Source of the DNA: Eubacteriales bacterium OttesenSCG-928-K08
Lineage (GTDB): Bacteria > Bacillota > Clostridia > Christensenellales > CAG-138
Assembly: GCA_030266105.1 (NCBI GenBank)
Contig: JAJDHH010000006.1
Coordinates: forward strand, 1-64,000
Direction of reading: 5' to 3'
DNA: 64,000 nt
In this document: positions 45,588 to 54,753 of the stretch, piece after piece
Layout: every line of letters starts with the position of its first letter
Numbering within the stretch: position 1 is the first letter of the stretch
The notes under the pieces: generated by a model
Database searches by the model: none
Told to the model about the DNA's origin: nothing
Seen by the model: the letters and a program-made list of their open reading frames with translations, nothing else
Made by a program: the position numbers and the translations under genes

Positions 45588-45632
45588 CTCACATCGAAGA
45601 GGTCGTTGATTCGAGCCCAATCATCCCCACCA
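45588..45632 (+). repeat. attR-like direct repeat (displaced 3' half of tRNA-Val)
   Basis: Same 45-nt sequence as 40206-40250 with one substitution (G to A at 45609). Confidence 0.9.
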
Positions 45633-45673
45633 AAAACAAAACGAGTACTTAACGGTACTCGTTTTGTTTTTAG
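45633..45673 (+). terminator. terminator, probably the original tRNA-Val terminator
   Basis: aaaaacaaaacgagtac ttaacg gtactcgttttgttttt. Confidence 0.8.
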
Positions 45674-45701
45674 TGCTGTTATTCAATAAGACTTGAAAAG
45701 T

Positions 45702-45732
45702 GGAGAAGCAAACGATTTTCGTTTGCTTCTCC
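45702..45732. terminator. hairpin downstream of the FIST-GGDEF gene
   Basis: GGAGAAGCAAACG attttC CGTTTGCTTCTCC-type 13-bp inverted repeat. Confidence 0.6.
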
Positions 45733-45764
45733 TTTATGATTAGTACATGTATTAATCATAAATT

Positions 45765-48239
45765 TTACGTTTGGGGCTGTATATCCTTCATTGTGTTTTC
45801 ATCATATACAGTAAATTGGTCGCGACCGTTTCTTTTCGATTCATATAATGCAATATCCGCTTTGTGTAATAATTCGTTATATGTGATTCCGTCCCTAGGG
45901 GCAAACGAAATTCCTATGCTGAGCGATGAATTAAAAGTGACTCCATCGCTTGCGATAAGTGGAGTTGCCCTCCAAAACTGCACAAGCCGGGATACTCTTT
46001 TGATAATCGGGGAAATATCGGAGGGAAAAGCGCAATAAACAGCAAATTCATCGCCTCCAAGTCGGGCAATTATATCTGTCGCTCTAAAAAAATCCAGCAA
46101 CGCCTCTGCCAGGCGCTTTAATGTTGCATCGCCAACCAAGTGGCCATATTTATCGTTTACTTCCTTAAAAAAGTCGGTATCGATCATTATAAAAGCCGCG
46201 ACCTTATCACCTGTAAGTCCTTTTCTTAAACTTTCTGTCGTTTTTAACTCAAACTCTCTGCGGTTAAACAACCCTGTGAGCACATCTGTTTGAGCGAGCT
46301 TATTAGCAACATCCAGCTCCTCTCGCATGAGCGCATATCCAAGCAGCGCACTCACAGCCTGCACAGTCTCCACATCGTTATTTGATAGGCGTGATAAAAA
46401 CGGCGTTGTCTCCATATTTCTGCCAGTTATTAAAATAGCGGCAATTCTGTTTTCAACGATTACCGGAACCGAAATAAAATAAGCAATGCTCAGGGTCTCT
46501 CGCAGATTGGCAAAAAGAGCTTCATCATCCTCCGCCGTTACTAAAACTGGCTTTTCAGCATCAAGCAGTTCCTCATCCAAAAAAATCTGTTTATTAGTAA
46601 AACGTTCTTTTTCCTCAGCCGTATACCCTTGTGAAACGGCAACCGTAAATGCGCCAAATGTATCGGGAAATAGCAAAACTGTCCTTTGCATATTCAGCGC
46701 GGCATTTATGTGCTGGGCCACGGCAGTGAAAATCTCTCCGTCAGCACCTATACTTTCCTGGCGCAAATCCACAGAAAACTCCGCCAACAAGCTAAAGCCC
46801 AGTCTTTTTTGCTCAAGCTCATGCCTTATGGCGATGGATTTAGCATCAAGCCACAGCATTTTTGCTGCATTTCTTTCCGCCAGCTTTTTAATGCCTTCAG
46901 TTGTAAATGCCGCATCTTCTCCGACCTTTTCTTTGCTATCGGCTGAATATAATTCACATGCTTTTTTCAAATCCCTAGGTTCGCCTTTGGAAAAAACACA
47001 AAATACACCAGTCCAGTCAAGGCCTCTTGGTCGATAGCCGCCGGAAGCAATTTCCACACCGGTATACAAACCCAGAAGGGGTATGTCGTTTTTAACCGCC
47101 TTTAGTATAACGTAGGCGTCCTCCATTTCCACGCCCCCGTATCCGGCACAGCGCCCGGCACAATTTATGTATATTATAAAAAACGGATCGCGCTTCTCCG
47201 CCTCCAATTTTTCGAAAAGCCTATCAATTTTAGGTTGTATATAGTCCAGTCCCAACGAGCGGGACATAATCTGAAATTGGGTTCCTGCATGCATATCAGG
47301 CTCAAACATTATTATTCCGTTTCGTTCAAGATCAACCCCAAGGCACAACCTGCTTGCATAATTATCCTCATCGAAACTCTCCCATTGCCCGCTGCGATTA
47401 ATTCCAAAAAGCAAAAAAAACGGATAATCTTCAGGTTTTAATTCGGGGCCAAGCATGCCATCAATGAATGCTAGCGCCGGTTTGCCGTTAATCTCAAGAA
47501 TTACGGGTCCATCGGCTTTTGTTACTGTATAATATGGAGAGGCCGGCTGGCAACCGTGCATAATTGCGTGGTCAATATAAATATTATCCGAAAAAGACAG
47601 CGCGATAGCGCTGTGCTCACCAATTTTGTTACCCAGATACTGTCGTGTCGGCGTGCACATATGATCTCCCTGCAATCCCGCTCCGGTCAGGTCCGGTAAA
47701 AATCCCAGCCCTTTTTCAATACCTTCCAAAATCCATGTCGCCATTATAAGGCGCAGATTTCCCTGCGTTCTGTCAACAGCATCATAAAAAAGCATTACTG
47801 GAGAATCAGGCCTAATGCCATTTGCATTAAGCTGCTGGCCCAGCCTCATCCCCGTGTTGACTTCGCTTTCGAGCAAACCATCAACTATAGTCGCTTTGCA
47901 ATCGTCATCCTCCAACCAAATGCAAGCAACACCGACCTGGTCGCCCGCATAACCAAACACATCGTTTGTGATGATGCCCGCTGCTCCGCCACCATATATG
48001 TTATTTGAATTTCCAACCGTCTGCGCCACAGCATTACGAAGAATCTCCTGATCATGTCGCGCGGTGCAAAAAAGCAGAACCAAATCGCATGGCAGCTTGC
48101 TTTTGGCTTGGCTAACAGCTTGCATGGCAGCCTGCCGCCCTGCTATTGCACTATCCGGGTTGTTGCCAAATCCTACGCCAACCTTCATTTTTCCACACGA
48201 TACAGTTCCAAATTTGAACTGCATATCTCCTTTCTGCAA
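45765..48239 (-). CDS. FIST N/C sensor - GAF-like - GGDEF diguanylate cyclase
   Basis: FIST-like KVGVGFGNNPDSAIAGRQAAMQAVSQAKSKLPCDLVLLFC...; C-terminal DVLTGLFNRREFE, IMIDTDFFKEVNDKYGH, ARLGGDEFAVYC. Confidence 0.9.
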   Translation of the reverse strand: MQKGDMQFKFGTVSCGKMKVGVGFGNNPDSAIAGRQAAMQAVSQAKSKLPCDLVLLFCTARHDQEILRNAVAQTVGNSNNIYGGGAAGIITNDVFGYAGDQVGVACIWLEDDDCKATIVDGLLESEVNTGMRLGQQLNANGIRPDSPVMLFYDAVDRTQGNLRLIMATWILEGIEKGLGFLPDLTGAGLQGDHMCTPTRQYLGNKIGEHSAIALSFSDNIYIDHAIMHGCQPASPYYTVTKADGPVILEINGKPALAFIDGMLGPELKPEDYPFFLLFGINRSGQWESFDEDNYASRLCLGVDLERNGIIMFEPDMHAGTQFQIMSRSLGLDYIQPKIDRLFEKLEAEKRDPFFIIYINCAGRCAGYGGVEMEDAYVILKAVKNDIPLLGLYTGVEIASGGYRPRGLDWTGVFCVFSKGEPRDLKKACELYSADSKEKVGEDAAFTTEGIKKLAERNAAKMLWLDAKSIAIRHELEQKRLGFSLLAEFSVDLRQESIGADGEIFTAVAQHINAALNMQRTVLLFPDTFGAFTVAVSQGYTAEEKERFTNKQIFLDEELLDAEKPVLVTAEDDEALFANLRETLSIAYFISVPVIVENRIAAILITGRNMETTPFLSRLSNNDVETVQAVSALLGYALMREELDVANKLAQTDVLTGLFNRREFELKTTESLRKGLTGDKVAAFIMIDTDFFKEVNDKYGHLVGDATLKRLAEALLDFFRATDIIARLGGDEFAVYCAFPSDISPIIKRVSRLVQFWRATPLIASDGVTFNSSLSIGISFAPRDGITYNELLHKADIALYESKRNGRDQFTVYDENTMKDIQPQT

Positions 48240-48291
48240 TCATGAGCTGTTAGCCCTATTGATATGCGTTATAAGAGCATATGCTTGGGCA

Positions 48292-49950
48292 CTAACTGCT
48301 AAATTTGTGGAGATGCTTTGCAAACTCCTGTGAAGTAAGCGGCTTTGAATAAAAGTATCCCTGAAAATAGTCGATATTATACGATCGAAGCAGGCAACGC
48401 TGCATATCCGTTTCAACACCCTCAGCAATCAAAATCTTATCAATCGTGTGAACAAAGTCGGATACCAGCCGTATAATATCCCTAAAATAGCTGTCATGAT
48501 CTATTGCCTGGGTAAACAGACGCTCAAGCTTAAGAACCTTGACTGGGATGCGCCCTAAATTCTCAAGCGATGAGTAGCCTGTCCCAAAATCGTCCAGAGC
48601 CAGGGTAATTCCCCCTTCATGCAAAAGCTGCAGGCTGGTCAGGTTATCCTCTGAAAAGTTCATCTTGGAGCTTTCAGTTATCTCAAGCGTGAGTTTATTT
48701 TTAGGATAACCATGACGTTCCAGCGAGGCCAGCAGATCCTCCGTAAAATCCTTGCTTACTGATAGCGTCGGCGAAAAATTCAAATCTAAAAAAAACTGAC
48801 GCTCGTGTAGCTTCCACTCAACACATTGCGCCAAAGCAGTCTCCCTCACCCACCTATCCAGATGGCCGATAAAACCTAATTTTTCCGCCTCGGGTATAAA
48901 AAAGCTTGGCGGCATATGCTCTCCCTGCGACGATTGCCACCTGCATAAAGCCTCAACGCCAACCCACTGTTCGGTTCTGGAGTCCACTATAGGCTGGTAG
49001 TGGACATCAAAACCCCGCATACCGTCCTTTATGCAATTAACAAGATCATGCCTCATCAGCAGAACTTTTCGTATATGCATATCCATTTCTTCGTTATACA
49101 TCGAATAACCGGCAGTATCCTGCCCGGGGGAATGCGTTGTGCGATACAGCATGTTTCTAATGTCATTGCAAACATATTTGCCATGGACAATGCTCATTTC
49201 TATTGTGCAGTATACGTTAACCGTGGTTTCGTTAAAGTTGAGCTCCCATGGCTGTGAGAACCTGTTTATAATTTCAGTCGCTCTGCTTTTAGCATCTTCC
49301 AATGAAATATCTCTTATTAAAAGGCAGAACTCATTGTCGTTTGTTCTATAGAGCCTGCTTGTTTTACGAAGAGTGCTCAGCAGCCAATCCCGCACTTGCA
49401 TAAGAAGTTCGTCCCCAGCATCCCAACCATAAAGATCGTTGATGCTTGAAAAACGCTCAATATCAAAATTGATGAGCGCAGCACGGTCAGCATTTGAAAT
49501 GGTCGCAATATCAGCCTCCAGCTTTTGCCCGTTTGGAAGATGCAAAAGCCTGTCATAGTATGCCATTCGCTTGTATTCGAATTCTGATCGGCACACATCG
49601 GTGATGTTTGTTATGTTCAAAAGAATTGCCTGCTCGTTATTTATCCAGCTTATTCGTTTGGCTGAAACCTGTTCCCAGATTAACCTGTTTTCCCAAAAGA
49701 AAACCTGCATGTGGGTTTCTCCATCAGCACACTCTTTAACAAGGCTATTATATAATAATGCAAATTCAGGCTCGAAAATGTCCTTATAGCAGCTCCCCAT
49801 AAAGCTTTTGGGATCCATATCAAGCGTATCAAGCACATATTTATTGCTAAACAATATTTCACCATCGCTACACGAAATAACCATAACAGCGATGTTAAGC
49901 TCTTCATAAAGGTTGATAAGTCGGTTGGATAAATCGCTGGACATTGTCAT
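48292..49950 (-). CDS. PAS - degenerate GGDEF - EAL c-di-GMP phosphodiesterase-like protein
   Basis: GGDEF site reads YRTNDNEFCLL; EAL domain VGVEALCRW, LEITESSKM, LDDFGTGYSSLENL, AEGVET, FQGYFYSKPL. Confidence 0.9.
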   Translation of the reverse strand: MTMSSDLSNRLINLYEELNIAVMVISCSDGEILFSNKYVLDTLDMDPKSFMGSCYKDIFEPEFALLYNSLVKECADGETHMQVFFWENRLIWEQVSAKRISWINNEQAILLNITNITDVCRSEFEYKRMAYYDRLLHLPNGQKLEADIATISNADRAALINFDIERFSSINDLYGWDAGDELLMQVRDWLLSTLRKTSRLYRTNDNEFCLLIRDISLEDAKSRATEIINRFSQPWELNFNETTVNVYCTIEMSIVHGKYVCNDIRNMLYRTTHSPGQDTAGYSMYNEEMDMHIRKVLLMRHDLVNCIKDGMRGFDVHYQPIVDSRTEQWVGVEALCRWQSSQGEHMPPSFFIPEAEKLGFIGHLDRWVRETALAQCVEWKLHERQFFLDLNFSPTLSVSKDFTEDLLASLERHGYPKNKLTLEITESSKMNFSEDNLTSLQLLHEGGITLALDDFGTGYSSLENLGRIPVKVLKLERLFTQAIDHDSYFRDIIRLVSDFVHTIDKILIAEGVETDMQRCLLRSYNIDYFQGYFYSKPLTSQEFAKHLHKFSS

Positions 49951-50102
49951 TCTCCTTTTTTATGACTCATGTATAATCGTCCGTTTATATAAAAAATATA
50001 TCATATATAGTATATGTTTTCAATATAACTGCTCCAAAAACACAGAGAAATGTAAGATACTAAACTGTCTGATTTATGCTTATGCTAAGACCTTTTCCAT
50101 AA

Positions 50103-50133
50103 CAAAAAGGTTCGCCTTTTTAGGCAAACCCTT
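50103..50133 (-). terminator. terminator of the MerR gene
   Basis: Minus strand: gGGTTtGCCtaaaaaGGCgAACCttttt. Confidence 0.7.
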
Positions 50134-50178
50134 CTGCTGGAACATAAAAAGTATTGGTGGTAATTCTAATCTAACAAG

Positions 50179-50943
50179 CTATTTTTGCGTTGCTGCAAAT
50201 ATTAGCAGCGCATCGCGCAAAAATTTTGCCGTGCCGGGCCTTTGCTTATCATAATAATCAGCAAAGCGCGGATCATCCACGTACATTTGCCCAAGGCCAG
50301 CGTGCGCTTCTGGGCTATATTTATCCCAATGCCTGCAAAGCCACTCTTTATGAAGTGCGCAAGCCTTTTGCGCGAGTTCGCTATCAGGTTTTCCCGTATC
50401 CATTGCAGCATGCAAAGTTTCGATTATTTTTTCTGCAAGCGCCTCGGTCTCCAAATAGTCGCACTCTGACATTTCAAGATACTTCTTGTTTGATGCATCT
50501 ACCGTTTTGTCACCATACTTTGAGCGTATTTCTTTTCCGTACAGCTCTTCGTTTTTTTCAATTTGCTTCTGTTTGAAGCCTTCAAATTTTTCTTTATCCG
50601 TCATTTCCAATTCTCCTTTTACGTTTTTGATCGTTTTTTCTACGGTGAGTATGAGGCGTTCCAGCCTGTCGCGTTGCGCACATAAGCTTTTACGATGGTT
50701 TTGCAGTGCAGCTTCCCTATCATAGTTTTTACTGGATATTAAGCTGCGAATTTCTTCAATGCTCATATCCAGTTCCCGAAAGAACAGGATCTCCTGCAAA
50801 CGATCCACTTCTTTTGCTCCGTATAGGCGGTAGCCTGCCTCACTTGTGCCCGCTGGCAGCAACAGGCCAATCTCATCATAATAACGTAATGTGCGGGTAC
50901 TTATGCCTGCCATATCCGCTATCTGCTTGATAGAATACTCCAT
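50179..50943 (-). CDS. MerR family regulator with TipAS-like C-terminal domain
   Basis: YSIKQIADMAGISTRTLRYYDEIGLLLPAGTSEAGYRLYG; C-terminal HKEWLCRHWDKYSPEAHAGLGQMYVDDPRFADYYDKQRPGTAKFLRDAL. Confidence 0.9.
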   Translation of the reverse strand: MEYSIKQIADMAGISTRTLRYYDEIGLLLPAGTSEAGYRLYGAKEVDRLQEILFFRELDMSIEEIRSLISSKNYDREAALQNHRKSLCAQRDRLERLILTVEKTIKNVKGELEMTDKEKFEGFKQKQIEKNEELYGKEIRSKYGDKTVDASNKKYLEMSECDYLETEALAEKIIETLHAAMDTGKPDSELAQKACALHKEWLCRHWDKYSPEAHAGLGQMYVDDPRFADYYDKQRPGTAKFLRDALLIFAATQK

Positions 50944-51021
50944 GCGATCCCTCCCCTCTCACTTGAACATAGCATAAACCTTTACGTAACGTTAATGTCA
51001 AGCATTATTTTTGCAATTAAA

Positions 51022-51063
51022 AAAATAGAAAAACACCGCTGCCATAAAGTTGACAGCGGTGTC
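51022..51063 (-). terminator. terminator of the liv operon
   Basis: Minus strand ACACCGCTGtcaactttatggCAGCGGTGT followed by ttttctattttttt. Confidence 0.85.
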
Positions 51064-51082
51064 GTAAAACAGTACACTTTTG

Positions 51083-51802
51083 CTATTTTTCGGATTTTCC
51101 CAAATAGGCCTGCCTGACACGATCATCATTTAGTAGCGCGTGCCCTGTGTTTGACATTGCGATATTGCCTGTTTCCAGCACATATCCTCGATGCGCTATT
51201 CTAAGCGCCGCATTTGCATTCTGTTCAATAAGCAAAACGGTTACACCTTCACTATTAATGCGGGTGATAATGCTAAAAATATCTCTCACTACCAATGGTG
51301 CAAGGCCAAGCGAGGGCTCATCCATCATAATCAGCTTAGGCCTCGCCATAAGTGCGCGGCCAACAGCAAGCATTTGCTGTTCCCCGCCCGAGAGTGTGCC
51401 CGCCATTTGCCAATGCCGCTCCTCAAGGCGAGGAAAAAACCCATAAACATGCTTAATATCTTCTTGAATACCTGCATCGTCCTTACGAAGATAAGCGCCG
51501 ATTTTTAAGTTCTCAAGCACGGTGAGGTTGGGAAATACCCTTCGCCCTTCCGGCACAAGCACTATGCCCTGCTCGACTGTTTTTTGTGTGGCCAGGTTTG
51601 TTATGGGCTTGCCCTGATACACAATTTCGCCGCCACTTTTTTGAACAAGGCCGCAGATTGAACGCAATGTTGTGGATTTGCCTGCGCCATTTGCGCCAAT
51701 AAGCGTGACGATTTCTCCTTCATTAACTTCAAAAGAAATACCTTTAAGCGCCTCAATGCCACCATAATGCACCTGAAGGTTTTTGACTTCTAGCAAGCTC
51801 AT
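51083..51802 (-). CDS. livF: branched-chain amino acid ABC transporter ATPase LivF
   Basis: LIGANGAGKSTTLRSICG, LSGGEQQMLAVGRALMARPKLIMMDEPSLGLAP. Confidence 0.93.
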   Translation of the reverse strand: MSLLEVKNLQVHYGGIEALKGISFEVNEGEIVTLIGANGAGKSTTLRSICGLVQKSGGEIVYQGKPITNLATQKTVEQGIVLVPEGRRVFPNLTVLENLKIGAYLRKDDAGIQEDIKHVYGFFPRLEERHWQMAGTLSGGEQQMLAVGRALMARPKLIMMDEPSLGLAPLVVRDIFSIITRINSEGVTVLLIEQNANAALRIAHRGYVLETGNIAMSNTGHALLNDDRVRQAYLGKSEK

Positions 51803-52590
51803 TCTTCTTCCACCCCCAGATATGCAGTGATAACATCCGGATTGCCCTGAATTTCTGCTGGAGAACCATGTGCAATCGTTTTGCCATAATCAAGCACATA
51901 AATTCGATCGGAAATGTCCATTACAATTTGCATGTGATGCTCGATCAACAGCACTGTAAGTTGAAAATCATCTCGAATTTGCGCAACAAACTGAGTTAAA
52001 TCCTCGGTTTCTTTTGGGTTCATTCCTGCTGCGGGCTCATCAAGCAACAGCAACTGTGGTTGCGTTGCTAATGCACGCGCGATTTCCAGGCGCCGCTGCA
52101 GGCCATACGGCAGGCTTGTTGCCAGCTCATTTGCATGATCCGCCAGGCCCACACTCTCAAGCAAAACCATTGAGCGTTCTCGCATTTCGCGCTCGCTCTT
52201 ATAATAAAATGGCCAGTGCAGCATTGCACTAAAGAAGCCGTTTTTAAGCCTGACGTGGTTGGCAATCAGCACATTGTCCAGCACGCTCTGCTCCTTAAAA
52301 AGGCGGATGTTTTGGAATGTGCGCGCAATACCCAGGCCTGCAATCAGGTCGGGGCGTTTGCCGGTGATATTCTCCATTGCAGCATTGCCGCTATTTGGCT
52401 TTTGGTATAACACCTGACCCGATGTAGGTTTATACACCCCGGTTATCATGTTAAACGCGGTTGTTTTTCCCGCTCCGTTGGGGCCGATAATCGCTACAAT
52501 TTCATTGTTTTCTATGTGGATGTTCAGGTTGTCAACAGCGGTTACGCCACCAAAGCGCATCGTTGCGCCTTCAGTTTTTAGCACGCTCAT
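51799..52590 (-). CDS. livG: branched-chain amino acid ABC transporter ATPase LivG
   Basis: IIGPNGAGKTTAFNMITGVYKPTSG, GIARTFQNIRLF, LLLDEPAAGMNP. Confidence 0.93.
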   Translation of the reverse strand: MSVLKTEGATMRFGGVTAVDNLNIHIENNEIVAIIGPNGAGKTTAFNMITGVYKPTSGQVLYQKPNSGNAAMENITGKRPDLIAGLGIARTFQNIRLFKEQSVLDNVLIANHVRLKNGFFSAMLHWPFYYKSEREMRERSMVLLESVGLADHANELATSLPYGLQRRLEIARALATQPQLLLLDEPAAGMNPKETEDLTQFVAQIRDDFQLTVLLIEHHMQIVMDISDRIYVLDYGKTIAHGSPAEIQGNPDVITAYLGVEEE

Positions 52591-53738
52591 TTTGCTCCGC
52601 CTCCCTTCGGTTTGGGTTTAAACCAAGCCGCAACCCGTTTGGGTGCGTTTTTAATAAGGCGGAACATACCATCCCAGGAAAACTCCTTGTTTCCAAACAA
52701 CCCACGCCTATAGAACAAAATAACAAGCATAAGCAGTGCGGAGAAAACAACCATACGTAGCCCTGCAATCTGCGGCACTTTGATGGGACCAATGTTAAAG
52801 CCCGCATCCAACCAGCGCAGCCACTCCTTGGCTGTTGTAATCAAAAACGCCCCAACTATTGAACCGGTGATGCTGCCCATGCCGCCCAGCACCACAATCA
52901 ACAAAATGTCGTATGCAAGAATAAAGCGGAACAGCAGCGGTGTAATCGCGCCAAGGACGCTTGCCATCAACCCACCGCCTACCCCGGCCATAAATCCCGA
53001 AATGACAAATGAAAGCATTTTATGCTTAAACAGCGAAATTCCCATGCTCTCCGCCGCAACTTCATCATCCCGAATACATTTGAATGCACGACCGTAGCTT
53101 GTTTTCATTAAACGCAGCATAAACACCACAAAAAACGCCATCACACCAAAAGTCCACCATATGTTTGCTGTGTTGGGAATGCTTTTTATGCCCGTTGAAC
53201 CATTTGTGACCGATTGTGTGTTTGTAAACACAATACGTATGATTTCGGAAAAACCCAGCGTGGCAATTGCAAGGTAGTCGCCCTTAAGGCGCAGCACAGG
53301 AAAGCCTATTATAAACGCAGCTACAGCTGTGATTAACCCTGCTACAAGCAAGGCGCCGAACAGGCCGAAGTTTCCTTCCCAATGCACATTTTCCAGCCAG
53401 GGAACTATCGGTTCAAGATAAAACACCTTCGCCTTAACGCTTACAGGCATGATCAAAAGCGAAGTTGTGTACGCCCCAATCGCCATAAACCCAGCTGTGC
53501 CGAGCGAAAACTGGCCTGTAAAGCCGTTTATTAGGTTCATTGAAAGCGCAAGCACAGCATACACTGCGCACAGGTTCAACACACGAACCTCGTAACTGCC
53601 AACAGTTGCGCCTTGCTCTGTAAAATGCAAAAACACGGTAAGCGCAATTATTGCTATCATGCTCAGCAGTAAATTGCGCCTTTTGTTTTTTGTTAGTCCG
53701 GAGGCTATGCCCCGGAAACGAGTCTTGTTCTTTTCCAC
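52587..53738 (-). CDS. livM: branched-chain amino acid ABC transporter permease LivM
   Basis: NLINGFTGQFSLGTAGFMAIGAYTTSLL; GRAFKCIRDDEVAAESMGI. Confidence 0.92.
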   Translation of the reverse strand: MEKNKTRFRGIASGLTKNKRRNLLLSMIAIIALTVFLHFTEQGATVGSYEVRVLNLCAVYAVLALSMNLINGFTGQFSLGTAGFMAIGAYTTSLLIMPVSVKAKVFYLEPIVPWLENVHWEGNFGLFGALLVAGLITAVAAFIIGFPVLRLKGDYLAIATLGFSEIIRIVFTNTQSVTNGSTGIKSIPNTANIWWTFGVMAFFVVFMLRLMKTSYGRAFKCIRDDEVAAESMGISLFKHKMLSFVISGFMAGVGGGLMASVLGAITPLLFRFILAYDILLIVVLGGMGSITGSIVGAFLITTAKEWLRWLDAGFNIGPIKVPQIAGLRMVVFSALLMLVILFYRRGLFGNKEFSWDGMFRLIKNAPKRVAAWFKPKPKGGGAK

Positions 53739-53750
53739 GACATCCCCTCC

Positions 53751-54647
53751 TTATACTTTATCGGTGACTTTTTCACCAAACAGCCCTGTGGGCCTGATTA
53801 ACAGCACCAGAATAAGAGCAACAAACGCAAAAGCGTCCTTATAGCCTGAAAGGCCGGGCTGCGCGTAAACAATCATAATTTCAAGCATGCCAAGCAACAG
53901 TCCGCCAACAACAGCGCCCTTTATGTTGCCTATGCCGCCAATGACCGCTGCGATAAAGCATTTAAGCCCGGGCATAACGCCAATATATGGCTGAATTTGC
54001 GGGTATTTTTGCCCCCACATAATCGCCCCGACTGCCGCCAGCATGGAGCCTATTGCAAATGTGGAAGAAATTGTACGGTTGATGTTTACACCCATCAGCT
54101 TTGCTGTTTCAAAATCCTTGGAAACTGCGCGCATCGCCATGCCTGTTTTAGTTTTGTTAATAAGCGTTAGCAAAAGCGCTACTAATATCAGCATAACAAC
54201 GGGTGTGTAAATCGCAAGCTGCTGTATTGTTACGCCGCCAATCACAAGGCTGTTTTGGAGCGAGCCTATTGAAGGAAACTGGCGCGGAACGCCTGTAAAC
54301 AGCACTGTCGCCAGGTTTTCCAACAGATATGAAACGCCGATGGAGGATATAAGCAGCGATATGCGCGGCGCGTTTCGTATCGGCGCATATGCGGTTTTTT
54401 CAATTAACATCCCCAGCAGCATCGTCGCAACGAGAACTAAAATAATAGCAATATACCAGGGGATATAAAATATAGATATTGCAAAAAAGGCAAAATACAT
54501 TGCCATCATAAATATGTCGCCGTGCGCAAAGTTAATTAAGCGCAAAATGCCATACACCATCGTATAACCAATCGCCACAAGAGCGTAAAGGCTGCCGACA
54601 GTCAGGCCATTCGCAACATTTTGCCAGAATAACGCCATTACTTCCAC
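53751..54647 (-). CDS. livH: branched-chain amino acid ABC transporter permease LivH
   Basis: GLTVGSLYALVAIGYTMVYGILRLINFAHGD; MRAVSKDFETAKLMGVNINRTI. Confidence 0.92.
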   Translation of the reverse strand: MEVMALFWQNVANGLTVGSLYALVAIGYTMVYGILRLINFAHGDIFMMAMYFAFFAISIFYIPWYIAIILVLVATMLLGMLIEKTAYAPIRNAPRISLLISSIGVSYLLENLATVLFTGVPRQFPSIGSLQNSLVIGGVTIQQLAIYTPVVMLILVALLLTLINKTKTGMAMRAVSKDFETAKLMGVNINRTISSTFAIGSMLAAVGAIMWGQKYPQIQPYIGVMPGLKCFIAAVIGGIGNIKGAVVGGLLLGMLEIMIVYAQPGLSGYKDAFAFVALILVLLIRPTGLFGEKVTDKV

Positions 54648-54700
54648 CCCAACATGTTTCTATATATGATTTAAATAAAAAAGATAGATTTTAACATGAA

Positions 54701-54728
54701 CGGCGGGCAGCCTTACGGCCGCCCGCCG
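54701..54728 (-). terminator. GC-rich intercistronic hairpin between the binding-protein gene and livH
   Basis: cggcgggcagccttacggccgcccgccg, near-perfect stem. Confidence 0.6.
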
Positions 54729-54753
54729 CGCCATATGTTATCTCAAACGAGTG

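Larger units (their letters stand above)
40174..45632. mobile_element. tRNA-Val-integrated genomic island or decayed integrative element
   Basis: 45-nt direct repeat of the tRNA 3' half at both ends (40206-40250, 45588-45632), integrase remnant adjacent to the tRNA-side repeat, atypical cargo. Confidence 0.85.

Noticed and set aside
45588-45632. Second tRNA-Val gene
   Set aside because: Only the 3' half (from the anticodon loop) is present; the upstream sequence cannot form the acceptor, D-arm or anticodon 5' strands, so it is an att duplicate, not a tRNA gene.
46486-47037. 183-aa plus-strand ORF inside the FIST-GGDEF gene
   Set aside because: Ser/Ala-rich antisense translation of a well-supported coding region; no independent evidence.
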